DNA from: Anagrus nilaparvatae
Taxonomy: Eukaryota; Arthropoda; Insecta; Hymenoptera; Mymaridae
Assembly (NCBI GenBank): GCA_022575985.1
Contig: JAKSXM010000007.1
Span: 73,407,001-73,471,000, forward strand
Length of the DNA: 64,000 bases
Direction: 5' to 3'
The notes under the pieces are model-generated. The model saw only the letters and a list, made by a program, of their open reading frames with translations. It did no database searches and was not told the origin of the DNA. Of the stretch, positions 11,201 through 22,650 are shown in pieces (within the stretch, counting starts at the first letter, position 1; each line of letters begins with the position of its first letter). Both the position numbers and the translations under genes were made by a program.

Positions 11201-14079
11201 TGTATCAAAGATCCTATCTCTCTTTGTGTTTATATATTTTGATGTATATATAAACCTTCGTCAACGTCATTCTACAGGAAAATTTCGATTGATTCATCGA
11301 CCTGAATATAGTATATTTTATACTGTATACACGTAGAATGACAAAATTACTGGAGACATGAAATTTATAAATACTATGCATGTGCATATAATCTCAATTT
11401 GTTAAATTCAATAACGGATATGTTATAAACCTTCAAAAACAGACAAAATTATTTTTATTTATGCCTGATCTTTTCAGATAATAATAAACATTTTTTATGT
11501 GTGGTTTTCATTTATTTGCTTTCTTGTTTCTACGAAATAAAAAATTATTTTCATTGATGAAGATGCCAATTATGTGTCAACGGTTCGTCAAAAAAGAGTT
11601 ATGCTTTCACCAATGATTTTGATGATCTTTTTATTTTGATGGTATTTTTTTAAACGGAGAAATAAAAATTACCTGTCAAGAAAATATATTTAACTACCTA
11701 AAATTATTTTTTTAATTAATATTCTATTTTAGCTTTTATTTATGGTCATATTGATGTATTCTTTGTGTATAAGCAAATGTGTATTCTGTCATAGAAATAT
11801 TACTGATTCGCTAAAACTTATCGAAAAAAAAATTTATCTTTTTACTTTTTTTAAGAATTATATGTAAGGTTAATTAATTTTTATAACATAATCTAAAATT
11901 TCTAAAATTATTTGCTCCAGTAAAAATTGAGTATAACTGAAAAATTGGGAAAACAAGCTTTTGAAAGAGACCTGGATATTATGACCGAATTTCTAACATA
12001 AGTTTTTATAGATCTTTTAAAACTGCTTATAATCAAACTGCAATAAATGTTTTAAGAAAGCAATAAAATTTAAAAGAATTTGGTTTTTGTGAATTAAAAT
12101 TTTCAATATTTTAGAAATTTCATTCAAATTCTAGCAAGGGGTCCTAGCTATAGCTTCCTTTATTTCATTGATTTATTTTTCTATTATTTTCATGCAAGCT
12201 CGTAGAGCTCAATATTGTGTACAAACATTTTAGGTCAAGTTAACCTTTCAGAGGTTACACAAAGAACGTATAATAAATTATTTATGATTTTTTTTGCAAT
12301 TTGTAACTAAAGGTTGAAAATTTACAAACCACCCCAAATATTATTAGTTGAGAAAATAGTATGGTTTCCAACATCAAAATAGTTCCATAATATTAATAAT
12401 TTAACTTTATTTAAAAAGAATGAAAGAATTTTAATGTCCTTTTTAAAAAAAATGCTTAGAAAGTAAAGAAAAATTTCGCTATTACGAAGAAACATATGCG
12501 TTCACATACAAAGGCAAAGTTAAAAAAAAGTCGGTACAATTGGCCAAAAGCTTCTACATTTTTAATTTCATTTCAGTATGGTATTTCTTTGTAGTTAAGT
12601 AAAATTCACAGTAGAGAAAAGAGTTATACGTAAAAAAGAGAAAATCGTAACATCAGGTTTTTTCTTCTTCTTCTTCTAGAGGAATACATTGAGGAAGTAA
12701 AAAAAACCTTTTTTTTCTGTGTTAGAAAAAAAATATATTTTTTCCTTGATCCTCACATCAAGCATTATGCGCCTTGCCAAGCACTTTAGATAATAAGGCC
12801 AGGGTATACTTTTTTAATGTATAAAAAAAGGGTATAAATTGGTTATTCGTACGAGGAATTATCTCTCTAATTTCTTTTAAGTAAAAAAAAACGACCAACC
12901 TTTCTCAGTTTTCAATTTTCTTTTTATTATATATGACTTCGTTAAATAAAATAAAAGAAAATCTCTTATTTCTCGAAAGAGAAATTTAAAATGACTATAA
13001 TTGTCCGTTCACTGATAATAAAATAAAGATCATAAAAAAAAAATAGGAAAAAGTAGTATAAAGTAAGAAAATGATGATTCAAACATTGAATTACATGGAT
13101 ATTAAAGTCTACTAGGAAAACTAATAATAACAAACGAGCCGGTAACCCCTGAGGTTCTAAGGGGATTCTGTAATTCGTATAAATGATAGCGGCGACTATC
13201 GATGTCTCGTATAAAGTGTCGAGGGATCTATAGACGTATAATGGCCCTGAAATTAGATTCTCTCTCTCGTATATACAGGTCCAAGTTGAACTTGGACAAA
13301 TTTCTCTTAGGCAAGTGAAAAATGAAAGGTAGATTTCCTTTTTTTTTTTCTTTCTTCTCTAAATCTATTTTCTTACAAAGCATTACACCTTTTTCCCATG
13401 TACTTTATAATTTATTTTCTTTCGATCAATCTTACTTTATTAAAATAAATGAATATTTTTTCTTTAAATATTTAAATTTTGAATTTAATTATTTTTTATT
13501 ACAAGACATAAAAAAGGAAAAAAATTGAAATAAAGAAAATTAAACAAGAGAGTTTTTTATACAGACATCATGGATATTAAAGATTCGAGTCTTTAACCAT
13601 ATAAAGATAGGGGGTCTTTTTTTTACGCTTCAGGCATATTCAACATATTATGTTTACTGTACTACTGTGTTTACAAGAACAAACTCTCTCCCTTTTTCTT
13701 TTAGATGTATAATATAAGTTTACACATTATTGCTTGTATACTAAGGAAATGATTTGATCAAGTAAAGCTTGTTTTCAAATTGACTGTATTATAAGGAATT
13801 ACGTTAAGGTCGTAAAAGTTTTATATTAGTATTAATTTATATTATGTTATTTTATTTCTTATAAAAGTAGTTAAAAAGTAATTTTAATCATAAGTAGTAG
13901 TTAAACTATTCTCGCAAGTAAAATGATCTTACAAAAGTATAAATATAAGTTGAATGCTCAACAAATGCAAATATGTATTCAAATAATTTGATGTATTAAT
14001 GTAATAATAATAACAATGATTATTATAAAATAAATATTATATTTATTGTCCTTCTATTTACAATTTTTTAAATCATTTT
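8246..14079. other. Long gene-free stretch
   Basis: No coding region could be supported. Contents: a 14-nt G run near 8,488; a diverged dispersed repeat near 9,950 (TATATTTCGGGGTCTTAAGG) with a relative near 19,110; several patches of higher complexity (10,970-11,340, 12,870-13,330) with CTCTCTCTCGTATATA-like strings that recur in style at 28-29 kb, 45-46 kb and 54-55 kb; and a 19-nt palindrome GTCCAAGTTGAACTTGGAC near 13,281. Confidence 0.5.
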
Positions 14080-14127
14080 TACAAACGACGCGTTTCGAAA
14101 ATTATATTTTCATTATCAAGTTAATCT
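14080..14127 (-). ncRNA. Degenerate hammerhead-like motif, antisense to the PLE RT
   Basis: Read on the minus strand: TTGATAA in the place of CTGATGA, a perfect 6-bp stem GAAAAT/ATTTTC, GAAAC, then ACGCGTC, which could form the minimal ACG/CGT stem III with C as cleavage site, and a mostly paired stem I (ATTAAC with GTTTGT). The catalytic core carries C3-to-U and G8-to-A changes, so it should be inactive. Orientation is opposite to the adjacent RT. Confidence 0.4.
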
Positions 14128-15095
14128 AAATTAATGAGAATTGTGTAATAATAATTTAATAAACCGTAAGCATAATTTTAAGTATAAACAAATTAAAGCA
14201 TTAGGACCTAAGCTTGTAGCATTAATTAAATTACATAAACTTTTAGATAATACAAAAGAATTTATTGATAATACAAAAAACATAAAAATTCAATTAAATT
14301 ATAAACTTTTAACTTTTGATATCAGCAACATGTATACGAACATACCGATTATTGAAGCACTTAATATACTTAAATTAAGATTAGAAAAATCAAATAGATT
14401 AAAAAAGAACGAAATTAATGAACTAATAAAATTAACACACATTATTTTACAACAAAATTACTTCACATTCAATAATCAATATTTCTTACAAAAAGATGGT
14501 CTTGCTATGGGCAACCCATTAAGTTGTCTCCTAGCTGACCTTTACATTAATAACTTCGAAAATGAAAACATATTTAAAAATTCTAATTCCCACCGAAAAA
14601 ATATAATAAGCTATAATAGGTATGTTGATGTTATTTTTATAATTTATAATGGCACACATAGACAAATTGAAAGCTTCAAAAACTACTTAAATAAATTTAA
14701 TGATAAAATACAATTTACTAAAGAAATAGAAGGAATAACGCAATAAATTTCTTAGACATAAAAATTACAAAACATGATGAAAAACTAAAATATTCAATTT
14801 ACAGAAAACCCACAACCACTGACATTGTCATACACAACACATCACATCACCCTATTAACCAAAAAATGGCAGCCTTTAATTCACTAATACACAGAGCATT
14901 ATCAATTCCTATGGACACAAAGATTATAATAATGAAATAAATATCATAAAACTTATTGCTAAAAACAATAGCTATGTAAATTTAATTAACCAACTAGTAC
15001 AAAAACATAAATATAAAAAAGAAAACACTATAATTAAAAATTCTGAAAAAACATACGTAAGGTCTATATTTACTACACAAACATCTAATATTCTA
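14080..15095 (+). mobile_element. Penelope-like element RT, 5'-truncated and frameshifted
   Basis: The open frame 14,141-14,746 encodes much of a PLE RT: GPKLVALIKLHK, LLTFDISNMYTNIP, the QKDGLAMGNPLSCLLADLYI motif and the catalytic box as RYVDVI, in which the second catalytic Asp has become Val. A frameshift near 14,746 leads into NFLDIKITKHD, YRKPTTTD, HHPINQK and, after further breaks, IIKLIAKNNSYVNLINQL (14,940-15,090), the usual PLE region after the RT. No GIY-YIG domain: the element is cut off where LINE sequence begins at about 15,096-15,120. A hammerhead-like remnant in the opposite orientation lies at the left edge. Confidence 0.85.
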
Positions 15096-16061
15096 ATGTA
15101 TGCTAAGGACACCTTTAAAGCTAAAATTTTATGCTCTTCAACAACTGAGCAGACTGGAAAGCCTCTTAAACCAGAATTTCTCTTTTGCTCTGTCGGGGAG
15201 GGTAACTCTGTTCCAACACTCATAGCTTTAATCTGCCGCCCACCAGATGTTAGCATTAAGTCTGATCAAAATTTTATTGACTTATTGAAAAAAAATTGTT
15301 CAAACTACAGCCATAAGGTTGCCATAGGGTACTTAAATGCTGACATGCTTGACATACATAAATCTGATACTAAGTACCTAAATAACATCATGACAGACTT
15401 GGCACTAAAATTGGTTGAAACTGGTGACTCTCATCATACTACTAACAAAAGCACCTGGATTGATGTTATCTTTGTTGATAACTGTGACACCATTCTAAGT
15501 AAAGACAAATTATCTGCTAACTATCCTCATAGGCATGATATTGTCTCAGTCACCATCAACGTATTTTATCCAGATCCACCTGATACAACAATAACTTACA
15601 AGGCCATTAATAAAATAACCTCGCATGACTTGAACACTCACTTAACACAACTCAACTGGACTACATTCACATCGACGGGTGACGATTTTGACATCAATGA
15701 AGGACTTTTGACTCTCACAAATAATATTCATAATGTAATAGATGAACTTGCTCCAGATAAATCTCTACGGCCTTTAAAAGCTAAATATCCTTGGATAAAC
15801 CCAGAACTACGCCTATTAAAATCTAAATGTGACGCTACTAGCAGACGTTATCACAGAACTGGGTGTAAAAAATATCTTAATGAATTCCTGAGTCTTGCTA
15901 ATGAATATGAAGAACAGTCGGAAGTTGAACGCTGTGCATATATGCATAATATAATATGCACCACCTTAGATGATGGGAAAAACTTCTGTGTTGAAATGCG
16001 TAAGCTTGGCCTCATACCAACAGTCAGTGATGCTCTTCATGGCTTCTCTCCTTTTTTATGA
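15096..16061 (+). mobile_element. LINE (Jockey/CR1-like) fragment: endonuclease end and linker
   Basis: Single 321-codon frame. From about 15,120 it reads as a LINE endonuclease end: KPEFLFCSV, LICRPPDV, KVAIGYLNADM, STWIDVIFVD, and HRHDIVSV where an SDHDxV-like catalytic motif is expected, so the Asp/His site may be damaged. It then continues into the linker before the RT (TYKAINKI..HDLN, YPWINPELRLLKSK, LGLIP) and stops before any RT motif. The same linker is seen at 42.2-42.8 kb. The first ~10 codons derive from the neighbouring PLE, so the open frame is a chance chimera of two elements. Confidence 0.75.
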
Positions 16062-16240
16062 TTCATATTATTATACTCTTGGCTACTTATTTAGCAGTAC
16101 TTTTTAATTATGTATGTGAAGATTTATTATTTTTACCTGAAATTTTACCAAAAGAAAACGATTTTAATTTTAAAAAGATCATTTATAAGTTACAAAAAGA
16201 TGCCTTTAATGTAACTAAAATCATATTGAAAATGCACTAA
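16058..16240 (+). CDS. Small ORF with hydrophobic N-terminus, unrecognised
   Basis: 60 codons beginning MIHIIILLATYLAVLF, which could be a signal peptide or membrane anchor, followed by a lysine- and phenylalanine-rich tail with one Cys. It starts exactly at the end of the LINE-derived frame and has no visible splice partner, homologue or promoter. Probably chance in AT-rich DNA. Confidence 0.12.
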   Translation: MIHIIILLATYLAVLFNYVCEDLLFLPEILPKENDFNFKKIIYKLQKDAFNVTKIILKMH

Positions 16241-18194
16241 AATGAAATATCTCATAATTGCCAAGTTTCAATAGATTTGTATGTTACTTAAAAATATTAT
16301 TGGGACTCGAAAACTTGTAATTTATATTTATATCCAAAATATGCGTTACATTTATATTAAAATTGATTTTATTATTAATAGCATTACATAAAGTTTGAGA
16401 AACTATAAATAAATTGCGTGTATATAGTTTGAATAATGAAACTAAGAATACCACAGGAAAACGTTTAGCTATTGAACACATATACTTTCGAATACAATGT
16501 ACAGTGTATAAGGAATTATCATTTATCTATCTCTTTTTTGTATATGTACATAAAGAATTTTCATTGATATCTAACTCACGTTTTTTTTTATTCTTGTACA
16601 CAATTTCTTTTTCCGCTGTATTATAGTGAAAAAATCTTTTCCTATCTTTTATTTTTTGCACGCCATTAACCAAAAAAATGTTTTACTAAAACCAAGAGAC
16701 AAAAATCTAACAACGACATTTTTCCTTCCGTGGCTTTAGGGTTTTTATGTTAGTATATTATACATTTCTTAGACTTTTTTTCAATTCATATATAAATTTA
16801 TTCACTTTACCACCCTAGAAAAAAAAGAAAAATTATAACAAACGAGACGAAAAATAAAAGAATGAATTCTTTAAATTCTTATGTATTCATCTGATAAAAT
16901 AGGCTTTAAGCCAAAGTTACTAAAAAAATGTATTTGATGTATAAAAAAATAAATAAAACAGAAAATTTATATATTATATAAGAGATAAACAATCACGAAG
17001 CATTCGTTTGTTTCAAGCATCATTTATTTGCTTTCTGCATCTAGGGGAAGGTGTCTATAAGATGTTGAACAGTTTTCTCTGTGAATGTCACAGTTTTAAA
17101 GATTAATGGTTTTTTCTTTAAAGTATTGTGAATATAAATATTTATTTATTTCTATGAATCGTATTGGTTATATTAAATTTTTGACTTGATTTTAGGTCTC
17201 TAGATGTCTGTTTCTTTATTTTTAAATTGAATTAAATGCTAACATTATAATATTTAGCTAATATTATTTTATGAGAAATATTTTAAGCAATAATTTTATG
17301 AATAGATTAAGAATTTTTTGAAAAATTTCTAGTAATATTTGGCAACATAGAGGAATCAACTTTAAAAGTAATAACAATTGGCAATAAAATTTTTTTTGAA
17401 TCTATAGTCATTAAATTTTTTTTGTTGAATTGCGGCTTCAAGGCTTTATTTTAAATGAAAATAAAAGTAGTTCAATTGTTAAGCACATTAGGGATCTGAT
17501 GACAAAATAATCAGCAAGTTCTATTTTATGGGGGTGCCAGTTTTTTAAATTAAAATTTAGGGGAGGGAAATTGACATTTGTTGAGACTGTGGCCGAGAAA
17601 TATTTTTTAAATTCGATTTCTCCTAAACATTCAGAAGGTTTAAATAAGTGATCGTGCCCAAAAGGGAGAAATTAAATAAAAGAAGTGAAAAGTAAAAGAT
17701 ATAATATATATGTTTCTTTTATCATCAAAAAATAATTAAGCTTTTTCAATAGAAATGACAGATCTGGTAGATCTTTCGAATTTTCGTTCAGTCAACGTCT
17801 AAGCTTCACAATAGATTCAATGGATGGTTTTTTTTTTCTTTTTTTTTAATACTAGCTTTATTTAAAGTAGCATTGTATGTTTCTATAAGTACTCGTACTA
17901 TATTCTTTCTTAAAGGTCTTTTTTTTTCTTCTTTTTTTACTTCAGTACAAAAATACTCTCTCATTGGCAACTAAATCAGAAGTTAAATTATCGAAAATGT
18001 ACATGTATAAAAGAAAGAAGGTGAATTTAAAATATCAGAGCAGTAAAAGTCAAGAGTTACTAAAGAGCTAATGAAAAAAAAGAAAAGGAAAAAAAAAATA
18101 AAAAAAATTTTTTTTACACACTAATTCACAGTATTATCGAAAAGAAAATAAAGTCTTGACTTCGAAAAAATCGTACTTTATAAAATCCCAAACT
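16241..18194. other. No gene seen
   Basis: AT-rich with T-runs and A-runs. No supported coding frame on either strand. The right end is the 5' flank of the knottin-like gene at 18,195; TTTATAAAATC at about 18,178-18,188 is very close to the ATG and may or may not be its TATA element. Confidence 0.5.
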
Positions 18195-18770
18195 ATGTAT
18201 GTAAAGTTTTTAATATTCATCACTTTGTTATTAACAATTCAAATATTATGCTGTCAGAAAGAAGGCGAATTTGTAAGTATACCAAAATTTTATTTATTTT
18301 TTTATTCCTAGTATTTGATTATTGTTTAATACAAACGAACACATAGCCAAACTAATTGGTAATAAAATTATTATTATTTTTAAATTTGTTAAATGATACA
18401 TCAAATGAAATACTGGCAATGAGACATTCCGCGATTGACTGGCTTGAATTAACGGTTATAAAAGCCAGTTCAAATTATTTATAGATGTCTGCCTGTGTGT
18501 GTGTATGTCTGCGTGTTAATAGAATTTAAGAAAATAGTTTATACAGAGTTGGAAAAGCTAAAAAATAATTAAAAATAAATAATTTGAAATAAAAATTAAA
18601 TATCAATCTACTAAAATATGATTTGTTATTTTCAGTGTAGCATATTAAAAGATGAAATTTGCTGCAATAAACGTATATGTAGACCAATTTATAATGTGCC
18701 AATTTTAGGACGCTGTATTAGAGAAATAAAAAGCAGTAATTTTAACAATTATTTTATTTTTTTTTTTTAG
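18195..18770 (+). CDS. Secreted cysteine-rich peptide, inhibitor-cystine-knot-like (copy 1)
   Basis: Two-exon gene: 18,195-18,272 and 18,636-18,770, phase-0 intron with GTAAGT donor and TTTTCAG acceptor. Exon 1 gives a hydrophobic signal peptide (VKFLIFITLLLTIQIL core). The mature part has spacing C-x6-C-x7-CC-x4-C-x11-C, preceded by an extra adjacent Cys; the CC pair and loop sizes fit the inhibitor-cystine-knot (knottin) pattern used by arthropod venom and defence peptides. The paralogue at 22,651 has nearly the same spacing, which argues that both are real. Oddity: after the last Cys the frame runs ~17 more residues into a T tract (poly-Phe) before TAG at 18,768, so the true end is uncertain. 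Function unknown; could be a venom, antimicrobial or protease-inhibiting peptide. Confidence 0.72.
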
Positions 18771-20404
18771 TTGGTATTCTACTTGAATATTTAAGTAAGG
18801 ATCTAAATTACACTGCTGAAAAGTATTACTAAAAATAATTTTTATTACCTCGAGAGATTTCCAAAACTGGCAGTAATCTATAGTAAATTTAATATTTAAT
18901 TTCATTTGAATTTTTCAAAAAACGGTTTTTTGAACATAAAAAAATATAACATCCTTAAATTTTTTTATAGTCTTGGTGGGGTGAAAAACCATATTTTTTA
19001 ATTTTTTAGAAAATCGTCCGAAGGTGGAATTACTAATACTATTATAATTACATTTACTAATACCCGAAATTTTCAAAATTTTTTACCGCTTTTTTGACAG
19101 TTTTTGGAAAATTCAAAATTATATTTCGGGGTATTAAATGGGCCCTAAAGGAACAAAAAAAATTTTTCTTGAAAAGTAGAATGTTAAGTTTTCTGGACTA
19201 AGAGTAATTTTTTAAGTTTTCCTATTTTACCACTCTTAAGTAATATTATTTTTCAATGATTATTTTTGATTTAAAACATTTTTCATTTTATCTATTATAG
19301 TAAAATTTTGTATAGTTTTTACTTGAATATTCAAAAAGATACCACTTTTTTGGAACATTAAAACAAACCAATTTAGTATTTAAGTTATAATTATTTTTAT
19401 ATTTTTCAGAAATCAAAAATATAAATTCATTGCCGGTGTATAAATAGCGAAAAGTACAAGTCTGCATTTAGTGATGTTTAAAAAATATTATTATATAGAA
19501 TCATGGATTATTAAGTATATTATTTATAAAAAGTTTAATCGTCCTAATATTACTGATTGTCATTGCAAATATAATAAAAACATAGTATTACTCAAAACTT
19601 TTCTACTAAATTTTAATTTAAGTATTATAAACCTAACCTTTGTTACCTGAATTTTATGAAATAAATAAAAATTTTTATCAAAAAGAAATTTATTAGTTAT
19701 TATTTAAAAAAAATAAAAGATGCAAAACCATTGGCACAGAAGTTCCTCAAATAATAGAAAAATATTACCTTAATAGTTAAGGTAGAAGTAGAAGAGAGTA
19801 GAATTACAGTACTAGAGAACTACTAGAACTACATCAATGGAAGCAGTCATTTATCTCATCGAAAAATAAAAACTAGTAGCATTCTATTTACTTTTTGATG
19901 GCAAAACTTTTCAAACAATTCTTTTTACATAATTTCATCAAGTCTAACGCAGAAGATATAATGGTAAACACAGTAAGTTGTTTATATACCTCTGTTTACT
20001 ATGTGATCAATTCAAATATTCTCATCACAATGACAGACCAAGAATTAAACAAGATCGGAGAAATTTCATGACAAATTAAATATTTATATTCTCTTTTTAC
20101 ATTTCAATATATCCATGTAAAATTTATATTTATTTATAGAAATATTGATAAATTTTATTAGACAATAATCGGCTATTTTTAACCCCTTCTTTATCTCTAC
20201 CCCTCTTCGAGTCCCTTTAAATCTTTTTACATCCGTAAGAATGCTAAACCCTGTATCTCTCCCCTATTGTCTTAAGAAATTCATTAATTTTTCTTGCTAA
20301 TTCTGTGTATAGTTTTTTTTAAATTAAAAAAGTATTTCTTTTGAATGAATTACAGCAAATGAAATTTCATAAATCGTCCTTATGTTAATGAAGTAACTAA
20401 AAAG
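18771..20404. other. No gene seen; diverged dispersed repeat
   Basis: AT-rich. The part near 18,960-19,200 (TATATTTCGGGGTATTAA) is a diverged relative of sequence near 9,880-10,030. No open frame is supported. Confidence 0.45.
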
Positions 20405-20990
20405 TAAACACGGCTCTATTTGGGCTCAAAATCATCAGACCCTTTATTTCTCAACCACTTCGAAAACGCCTTGTTGAATCATTATTCCTTACCCACTTAG
20501 ACTATTGCAATGTAGTCTATGTTGATATTTAGAATGCACTAAAAGCGCAATTACAGAAGTTATCAAATACATGTATTAAATACATATATACGATAATCTT
20601 GGCTCCAAAATTATTACTTAAAAAATTAACATAATACATCTTAGTAGGAAATTAAATCGGAGGCGCAATCTTGCTTGTACGGATTAGTTTGCATCTCTAA
20701 TTATGACATGTAGATTGTTCGAATTAAAGAGCCCCCATTTCTCTTACCATTATTTAAACTATTTTTTAACGGCCAGACCATTCGTGGCCCAAGAAAGGAC
20801 TTTGGTATTCCCTCTGTGTTAACTGATTGGGGTCTTTACTCTTTTAAGTCAAAATATGCTCAGTTCTGGAATTCTATTCCTCCATGCATCCGCAATTTAC
20901 CAACGTACTCACGCTTTAAGAAGAGTATTAAGCAGTACCTACTCAAATATGACTTTAGAAAACCCGATATTTTAGTTTGGAGCAAAGTTA
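20405..20990 (+). mobile_element. Jockey/CR1-like LINE, 3' end fragment
   Basis: C-terminal part of a LINE RT protein: FGLKIIRP, QPLRKRLVESLFLTHLDYCNVVYVD at the start, then after damage LTDWGLYSFKSKYAQFWNSIP..IRNLPTYSRFKKSIKQYLLKYDF at 20,816-20,950. Same family as the relic at 78-1,235. It ends where R2-type sequence begins. Confidence 0.75.
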
Positions 20991-21925
20991 GGTCAGGTTC
21001 GCTTTGTCACATGATGTTCCTATTGGCTACTTTCATGCACTGATTAAAGAAGGAGGCCTTGGCATACCGTCCTTTCAATGGTTTGCTCCTCTTCTTCATC
21101 TCAACCGTTTGAAATCATTGTTATCACCTGAAGGTAATTTTACTGTGCCTTACCTACTACAGGGGATTTACATCTGAAGATGGAGATTAAATGACAACGG
21201 TAGAAGCATAATGTCAACAGATACAATCAAGTCCCCTTGGGCTCAACAGTTGCATGCCTCTGTTGATGGTTCATCGTTAAAAGCCTCGTCTTAGGCTCTT
21301 GGGTTCTAAAAACGTCATATTTCTTTTCTGGAAAGGATTACGTAAACATTTATCGGATTAGGGTTGGGGCTTTACCCACTCGTTTTCGAACAAGTAGGGG
21401 TTGATTCCATGACAGGCAATGTAGAGGGGGTTTTATAGCTTCTGAAATATTAAACCACCTTCTCCAGCACTGTCATAGGACTTTCGATGCCAAAAACAAG
21501 AGGCATGATGCTGTTGTGGCATACATAGGCTAAAATCACAGAAACAAGGCTATGGCCCCAAATATCAAACTCCTGTAGGTAATCATGTACCTGACATTGT
21601 AGCAACGTAAGGCAACTTGGGACTGGTAATAGATGTCCAAGTTATTAGTGAACAGCGGAACCTTGCAGAAGCTTCCGAGCAGAAAGTGGTCAAGTACCGA
21701 ACTCCTGAAATACAAAACATTATTACTGCTGTCACAGGTGCGACCAACATTTTACATATTCCAGTCATTTTAACGTGGCGTGGCCTATGGTACAAGGAAT
21801 CAGCCAACGGTCTGAAAGGAGTCGGTACACTTAACAACTGAGAACTCACGGTCATTGCTACAAGAGTCCTTCTGGGTGGTATTTATGAGTTCAACATCTT
21901 CAATAATAAATCCAAGTTGATGTAA
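20985..21925 (+). mobile_element. R2-type LINE fragment: RT end, zinc knuckle and endonuclease
   Basis: Broken sequence that reads, in shifting frames, like the C-terminal half of an R2-clade retrotransposon: FHALIKEGGLGIPSFQWFAPLLHLNRL (cf. GGLGI..L...IP..RL in R2), then HLLQHCHRTFDAKNKRHDAVV (the CCHC-like knuckle with H..Q.C.RTH..R..RHD), then DVQVISEQRNLAEASEQKVVKYRTPEI, the restriction-like endonuclease region, and ILTWRGLWY. Stops and frameshifts throughout. R2-clade elements often target rDNA, but no rDNA is present here. Confidence 0.65.
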
Positions 21926-22650
21926 TTTCTTTTATATCAACATGTAAAAAGTTATTATAACTTTATTAAATGCACTTTTTTTTCAATTTTAAATCTTTAT
22001 ATTATTAATTTTCTTTTCATTTCTTAATTCACGTTATTTTTTTATATTAGATCTTTTCAAAATTTGCTACCTGCTTCACAGGTATAATGTTTGGCAATTC
22101 GAGTAAACGCGTTTTTGTTTATTTTATTTACGACCTCAAAATTGCTTAATTTACAATAGCTGTTTAGCAGCAGAGCGAGTTACCAAAAATTGACTACACT
22201 AATTAATTCCTTTAATCAATTTATTAATTACTTTGACTGTATTGACTTACTCATTAATTCATTATATGGACTAATTAACAGAATGATTAGAAAAAATATT
22301 AATTAAAAACCGAAGAGTAATTCTATAATTTTTTACTTCGTGTTAAACAAAATTCACTGAAAATAGAGTCATGGACGGATTTTAAATAATAATTTGCAAT
22401 AAGTAGTCGCAGTGAATAAGAAATTATATTTAATTAGCTTATAATCGAAATATGAATAATCATAAAGTTAATAATAGAATATTTAAAAAACTGTTTCATG
22501 TTTAATTTATTCAATGACAAATTATTATGTATTGAGTACTCTCTTTATCAGCATTTATTCTTTAAAATTAATATAAATAGCTAATTAAATCTAAAATTTT
22601 AGTAAATATACTTTAAAAATTTTGAGTATAGACAAAACATACTGCTTAAA
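21926..22650. other. No gene seen; 5' flank of the second knottin-like gene
   Basis: AT-rich; no supported frame and no obvious TATA element within 60 bp of the ATG at 22,651. Confidence 0.4.

Noticed and set aside
13281..13299. Palindrome GTCCAAGTTGAACTTGGAC
   Set aside because: Perfect 9-bp arms, but too short and isolated to assign a role; could be a chance or transcription-factor site.
18735..18770. Alternative splice at GTAATT...TTTTTAG that would remove the poly-Phe tail of the first knottin-like gene
   Set aside because: The intron would be only ~35 nt, below normal insect minimum; kept as an uncertainty about the C-terminus rather than a call.
21583..21855. 90-codon minus-strand frame
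   Set aside because: Antisense to the R2-type endonuclease region, which reads sensibly on the plus strand.
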